64,000 nucleotides of DNA from DASUPK01 sp963763955. Its GTDB lineage: Bacteria > Actinomycetota > Thermoleophilia > Solirubrobacterales > 70-9. Within the stretch, counting starts at the first letter, position 1; each line of letters opens with the position of its first letter. Below the pieces are notes generated by a model. It was not told where the DNA came from and searched no databases. It saw only the letters and a program-made list of their open reading frames with translations. The DNA lies in the NCBI GenBank assembly GCA_963763955.1, contig CAVXQP010000013.1, positions 1-64,000 on the forward strand, written 5' to 3'. A program made the position numbers and the translations under genes. Positions 61,283 through 64,000 of this stretch are shown here, piece by piece.

Positions 61283-62188
61283 CTACGCCGGGGCGGCGCT
61301 GCCGCGTGAGCCCAGCCAGCGCTGCACCAGCAGGGTCGTGGTACCCGACAGCAGGAGCACGCTGACGTTGACCGCGAGCACCCCGGCCGCCCCCCAGGAG
61401 ACGCTCACCTCGCCCAGGCCCAGGGTGACTCCGAACAGGGCAGATGCGGGGATGGTGGTCACTGAGATGGCGACCCCGACCGCGGACGCGGCACGGGTCT
61501 CGAACGAGAGCATCGCCGCCACGCCGGCCGCGAGCGCGACCAGGATCGTCGAGTAGTCGATGTGAGCGAGGCCGTGGAGCGAGCTGTCGTGGATCTGGAA
61601 GTCCCCGGTGAGAATGCCCACCGCCTGCAGCCCCCAGGCGATTCCCGCAGCGACGCCCCAGGTGATCAGGATTCCGAGCAGCAGCGTCACGATGGCGCGA
61701 CGGGCGAGCCGCAGCCTGCCCGCGACGATGCCGACACAGGCGGCGCAGATCGGGAGGATGTCGGGGCTGACGGCCATCGCTCCCACGATCAGGATCGCGT
61801 TGTCGGTGATCACCCCGATCGCAGCAAGCACACCGGCCACGGACATCAGGGCGAGGTAGCGACCCAGGGGCCTCGAGTGGCTGCGGGCCTCGCCCATCAC
61901 CTCGATCCAGGCGAACTCTTGCCCGCGCGCGAGCCTTCCGTGCGGCGGATTCGGGGCGACCACCTCCTGGCGGGTGAGCAGGTAGTCGGCATCGTCGATC
62001 TCCCACTCGCGGATCAGCTGCATCACCCCGTCCGCGACCGACGGCATCACGTCGGCCGCCAGCACAACCCCGGTTCCCGCGCGCTCGGGATTCAGGGCAA
62101 CGATCCGTTGGACTCCCCCGGTCGCATCCAGCGCCTCCGTCACCAGGTCGGCGCGATGCTCCTCGATCGCGAGGCGGAGTCGCAGCAC
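61283..62188 (-). CDS. DUF389 membrane protein
   Basis: 301 residues. N-terminal ferredoxin-like soluble part (about 1-90), then DUF389 with six spans: GVITDNAILIVGAMAVSPDI, GRLRLARRAIVTLLLGILIT and DYSTILVALAAGVAAMLSFE. Function unknown; a transporter has been suggested for the family. Confidence 0.87.
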   Translation of the reverse strand: MLRLRLAIEEHRADLVTEALDATGGVQRIVALNPERAGTGVVLAADVMPSVADGVMQLIREWEIDDADYLLTRQEVVAPNPPHGRLARGQEFAWIEVMGEARSHSRPLGRYLALMSVAGVLAAIGVITDNAILIVGAMAVSPDILPICAACVGIVAGRLRLARRAIVTLLLGILITWGVAAGIAWGLQAVGILTGDFQIHDSSLHGLAHIDYSTILVALAAGVAAMLSFETRAASAVGVAISVTTIPASALFGVTLGLGEVSVSWGAAGVLAVNVSVLLLSGTTTLLVQRWLGSRGSAAPA

Positions 62189-62219
62189 GCGGCGAGTCTA
62201 GGAATCGCGCGGGACGCCG

Positions 62220-62804
62220 TTACTTGAACTCGATCTCCCGGATCACCTTCGCCGGAGCGCCCGCGGCGATCACACCCGGCGGCAGGTCCCTGGTGACGAC
62301 CGAGTTCGCGCCGATCACGCAGCGCTCGCCGATCTCCACACCGCCGGTGACGACGCACCCGACCCCGAACCAGCAGTTCGAGCCGATTCGCACCGGCCCC
62401 TGCGGCTCGAAGCCCTGCCAGGTGACCGGCTTGGTCGGGTCGTCGTAGCGGTGGTCGGAGTCGCCGACGAAGCAGTTGTTGGCGAACATGACATGGTCGC
62501 CGATCTCGATCAGCTCGACGGCAGCGAGCATCGTGTTGCGGTTGAGGAAGCAGCCCTCCCCGATGCGGATCCGGGCCTCCCCGGAGAGGGTCAGCCAGCA
62601 GCCGGGCTCGAGCAGCGTCCCCTCCCCGATCTCGAGGCGCCCTGAGTCCAGTGCCTCGAGCGCCTCGCCCTCGATCGGATACCGGATGAAGAAGCCGCCC
62701 TCGGCCGCGTGGCGGTTGAGCCGGACCCGGCGGCGCCAGCGCCGGTTGCGCTCGTACCAGCGCCGCTTCACCCACCAGGTGCGCCATTCGCCGAGCGACG
62801 CCAC
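62220..62804 (-). CDS. Hexapeptide-repeat (left-handed beta-helix) acyltransferase
   Basis: 194 residues from GTG. Hexapeptide turns such as GRLEIGEGTLLEPG and 'GEARIRIGEGCFLNRNTML', then catalytic-site GSNCWFGVGCVVTGGVEIGE and closing GANSVVTRDLPPGVIAAGAP. Family includes maltose/galactoside O-acetyltransferases and capsule enzymes. Basic N-terminus KRRWYERNRRWRRRVRLNRH could bind membranes. Divergent from the ROK gene. Confidence 0.87.
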   Translation of the reverse strand: MASLGEWRTWWVKRRWYERNRRWRRRVRLNRHAAEGGFFIRYPIEGEALEALDSGRLEIGEGTLLEPGCWLTLSGEARIRIGEGCFLNRNTMLAAVELIEIGDHVMFANNCFVGDSDHRYDDPTKPVTWQGFEPQGPVRIGSNCWFGVGCVVTGGVEIGERCVIGANSVVTRDLPPGVIAAGAPAKVIREIEFK

Positions 62805-62839
62805 GTCCAGAGCTTCCCAAAACCCTCGGAGCCGGGGGA

Positions 62840-62845
62840 TATTGT
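62840..62845 (+). promoter_or_regulatory. -10 box of the ROK kinase gene
   Basis: TATTGT seven bases before GTG 62853 suggests a leaderless transcript. No convincing -35 box. Confidence 0.35.
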
Positions 62846-62852
62846 CTGCGCA

Positions 62853-63827
62853 GTGAGCCCAGCCAAGGCGCCGCCTGCGCGCGGCGGAATCGATCTCGGG
62901 GGCACGAAGATCCAGACGGTCGTCGTGGACGAGAGGAACGAAGTGCTGGGGCAGTCGCGGCGCCCAACCCCGACCAGCGGCGGGCCCGATGATGTCGCCC
63001 GCGAGATGGCGGCCGCGATGCGCGAGGCGGCGGCCCAGGCCGGGCTCGGCACCCGCGATCTCTCCGGCGTCGGAGTCGGCTCCCCCGGCGATGCCGATGA
63101 GGAGACGGGGGATGTCTCCGATGCCCGCAATCTGCCGGGCTGGACCGGGACCTTCCCGCTGGGCAAGGCGCTGAAAGAGCAGTTCGGGACCGTGGTGCGG
63201 ATTGGCAACGACGTCTCGGTCGCGGTCCAGGGCGAGTTCGACCTGGGAGCCGGCAAGGAGTTCGACACTATCCTCGGGGTCTGGTGGGGAACCGGCGTCG
63301 GCGGCGGGCTGATCCTCGACGGCAAGCAGTGGCTCGGCCGTGGCGCCGCAGGCGAGATCGGCCACGTGGTCGTGAAGCGCGGAGGGGCGCGCTGCACCTG
63401 CGGGCGGCGCGGCTGCATGGAGGCCTATGCGGGTCGCCTGGCGATGGAGATCAAAGCCCGCAAGGAGGTCAAGAAGGGCGCCAAGACCGACCTCTTCCAG
63501 CTCATGGAAGAGCACGGCCGCGACCGGCTCACCAGCGGCATCTGGGAGCGTGCACTCGAGCACGGGGACGATCTGGCCACGAGGCTGATCGACCGCGCGG
63601 TGAAGGCATTGGGGGTGGGAATCGCCTCGTCGGTCAATCTGATCGATCCGGAGGCGGTGATCATCGGCGGCGGCCTCGGTGAGCGGCTCGGTCACAAGTA
63701 CGTCCACAGGATCGCTCAACGCATGCATCCCCATCTGTTCGTCGACGATCGCCCGCCTGAGATGCGGCTGGCCGCGCTCGGCGACCTCGGCGGAGCCATC
63801 GGCGCAGCCCTGCTGGTCGACGAGTAG
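62853..63827 (+). CDS. ROK-family sugar kinase (glucokinase-like)
   Basis: 324 residues from GTG. Phosphate motif GGIDLGGTKIQTVVVD, sugar site GVGVGSPGD and GNDVSVAVQGEFDLGAG, 'GEIGHVV' and zinc ligands CTCGRRGCMEAY, the ROK signature. No N-terminal DNA-binding domain, so an enzyme and not a repressor. Probably phosphorylates glucose or a related hexose with ATP. Confidence 0.92.
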   Translation: MSPAKAPPARGGIDLGGTKIQTVVVDERNEVLGQSRRPTPTSGGPDDVAREMAAAMREAAAQAGLGTRDLSGVGVGSPGDADEETGDVSDARNLPGWTGTFPLGKALKEQFGTVVRIGNDVSVAVQGEFDLGAGKEFDTILGVWWGTGVGGGLILDGKQWLGRGAAGEIGHVVVKRGGARCTCGRRGCMEAYAGRLAMEIKARKEVKKGAKTDLFQLMEEHGRDRLTSGIWERALEHGDDLATRLIDRAVKALGVGIASSVNLIDPEAVIIGGGLGERLGHKYVHRIAQRMHPHLFVDDRPPEMRLAALGDLGGAIGAALLVDE

Positions 63828-63868
63828 CACGCTGAGCCGACCCTCTCAGGTCAGCAGAAAAGCGGATC

Positions 63869-63899
63869 GCGGGAGCCTGGCCCGAGGCCAGGCTCCCGC
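63869..63899. terminator. 14-bp perfect hairpin between convergent genes
   Basis: GCGGGAGCCTGGCC and its complement separated by CGA, no mismatch. It lies 42 bases after the ROK stop and 10 bases before the stop of the opposite gene, so it can serve both. A T-run is lacking, as usual for GC-rich terminators. Confidence 0.75.
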
Positions 63900-63908
63900 G
63901 GATTGCTG

Positions 63909-64000
63909 CTAGAGGCCTGTCGCGTCCTCCACCTCGCCGAACTCGATGATTCCGTAGACGATCCACACGCAGAGGAAGAAGATCGCCAGCGACCAGAATG
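63909..64000 (-). CDS. C-terminus of a small membrane protein (partial)
   Basis: The last 29 residues read FWSLAIFFLCVWIVYGIIEF then GEVEDATGL, a membrane helix followed by an acidic tail. The start is outside the window. Too little is present to name a family. Confidence 0.5.
   Translation of the reverse strand, partial: FWSLAIFFLCVWIVYGIIEFGEVEDATGL

Noticed and set aside
62220..63830. Long minus-strand frame extending the acyltransferase upstream
   Set aside because: The extra part is antisense to the ROK kinase; the acyltransferase family starts at about 62804.

Overview
The window is a GC-rich chromosomal segment of an actinobacterium. Gene content fits class Thermoleophilia (Solirubrobacterales-like): a secreted protein with a Lys/Cys-rich C-terminal tail, a copper-monooxygenase-like secreted protein with a cupredoxin tail, many GTG/TTG starts, ATGA-coupled operons and probable leaderless starts. 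This placement is inference from family resemblance; no rRNA is present.

Layout. 0-4.2 kb: ClpC unfoldase and a membrane protein. 4.5-11.1 kb: accessory block cut into modules by three tRNA 3'-end scars (4479-4521, 7344-7386, 11051-11094). Module 1 holds only a DUF4062-STAND ATPase; module 2 holds a coupled GNAT / mini-ferredoxin / fused DrrAB-type ABC transporter / NmrA operon and a 24-residue membrane peptide. 11.2-20.6 kb: secreted and redox proteins (hydrolase, MFS pump, two cupredoxin-type proteins), a GGDEF protein and small unknowns. 20.7-31 kb: regulators and transporters, Lon, NhaA-DsbA fusion, a decayed WS/DGAT remnant, ECF sigma factor with MFS pump. 30.7-36.7 kb: coupled Ser/Thr kinase operon, divergent from a heterodimeric ABC exporter. 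36.7-40 kb: lipoprotein, 44-bp dyad, tRNA-Gln(CTG), FAD oxidoreductase, two RCK proteins. 40-47 kb: EAL protein, APC-Usp permease, H+-pyrophosphatase, glutamate-cysteine ligase-like enzyme. 47-53 kb: Rex, glutaredoxin and the t6A genes tsaD-rimI-tsaB, with fmdB-like/UDG/tsaE in a separate operon. 53.2-56.2 kb: DUF2520-panC-panD-panB, a complete late pantothenate cassette. 56.2-60.8 kb: lipid/membrane operon (membrane protein, DUF6325, SHOCT, DAG kinase-like, amphi-Trp, PAP2). 60.8-64 kb: YjbQ, DUF389, hexapeptide acyltransferase, ROK kinase and the end of a membrane gene.

Sequence quality. About twenty single-base frame breaks interrupt otherwise well-preserved reading frames, mostly between 8 and 38 kb and between 56 and 60 kb; I see none between 38 and 56 kb. 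Several sit in G/C runs and look like consensus errors, although true pseudogenes cannot be excluded. For broken genes the span of the whole gene is given and the break is stated.
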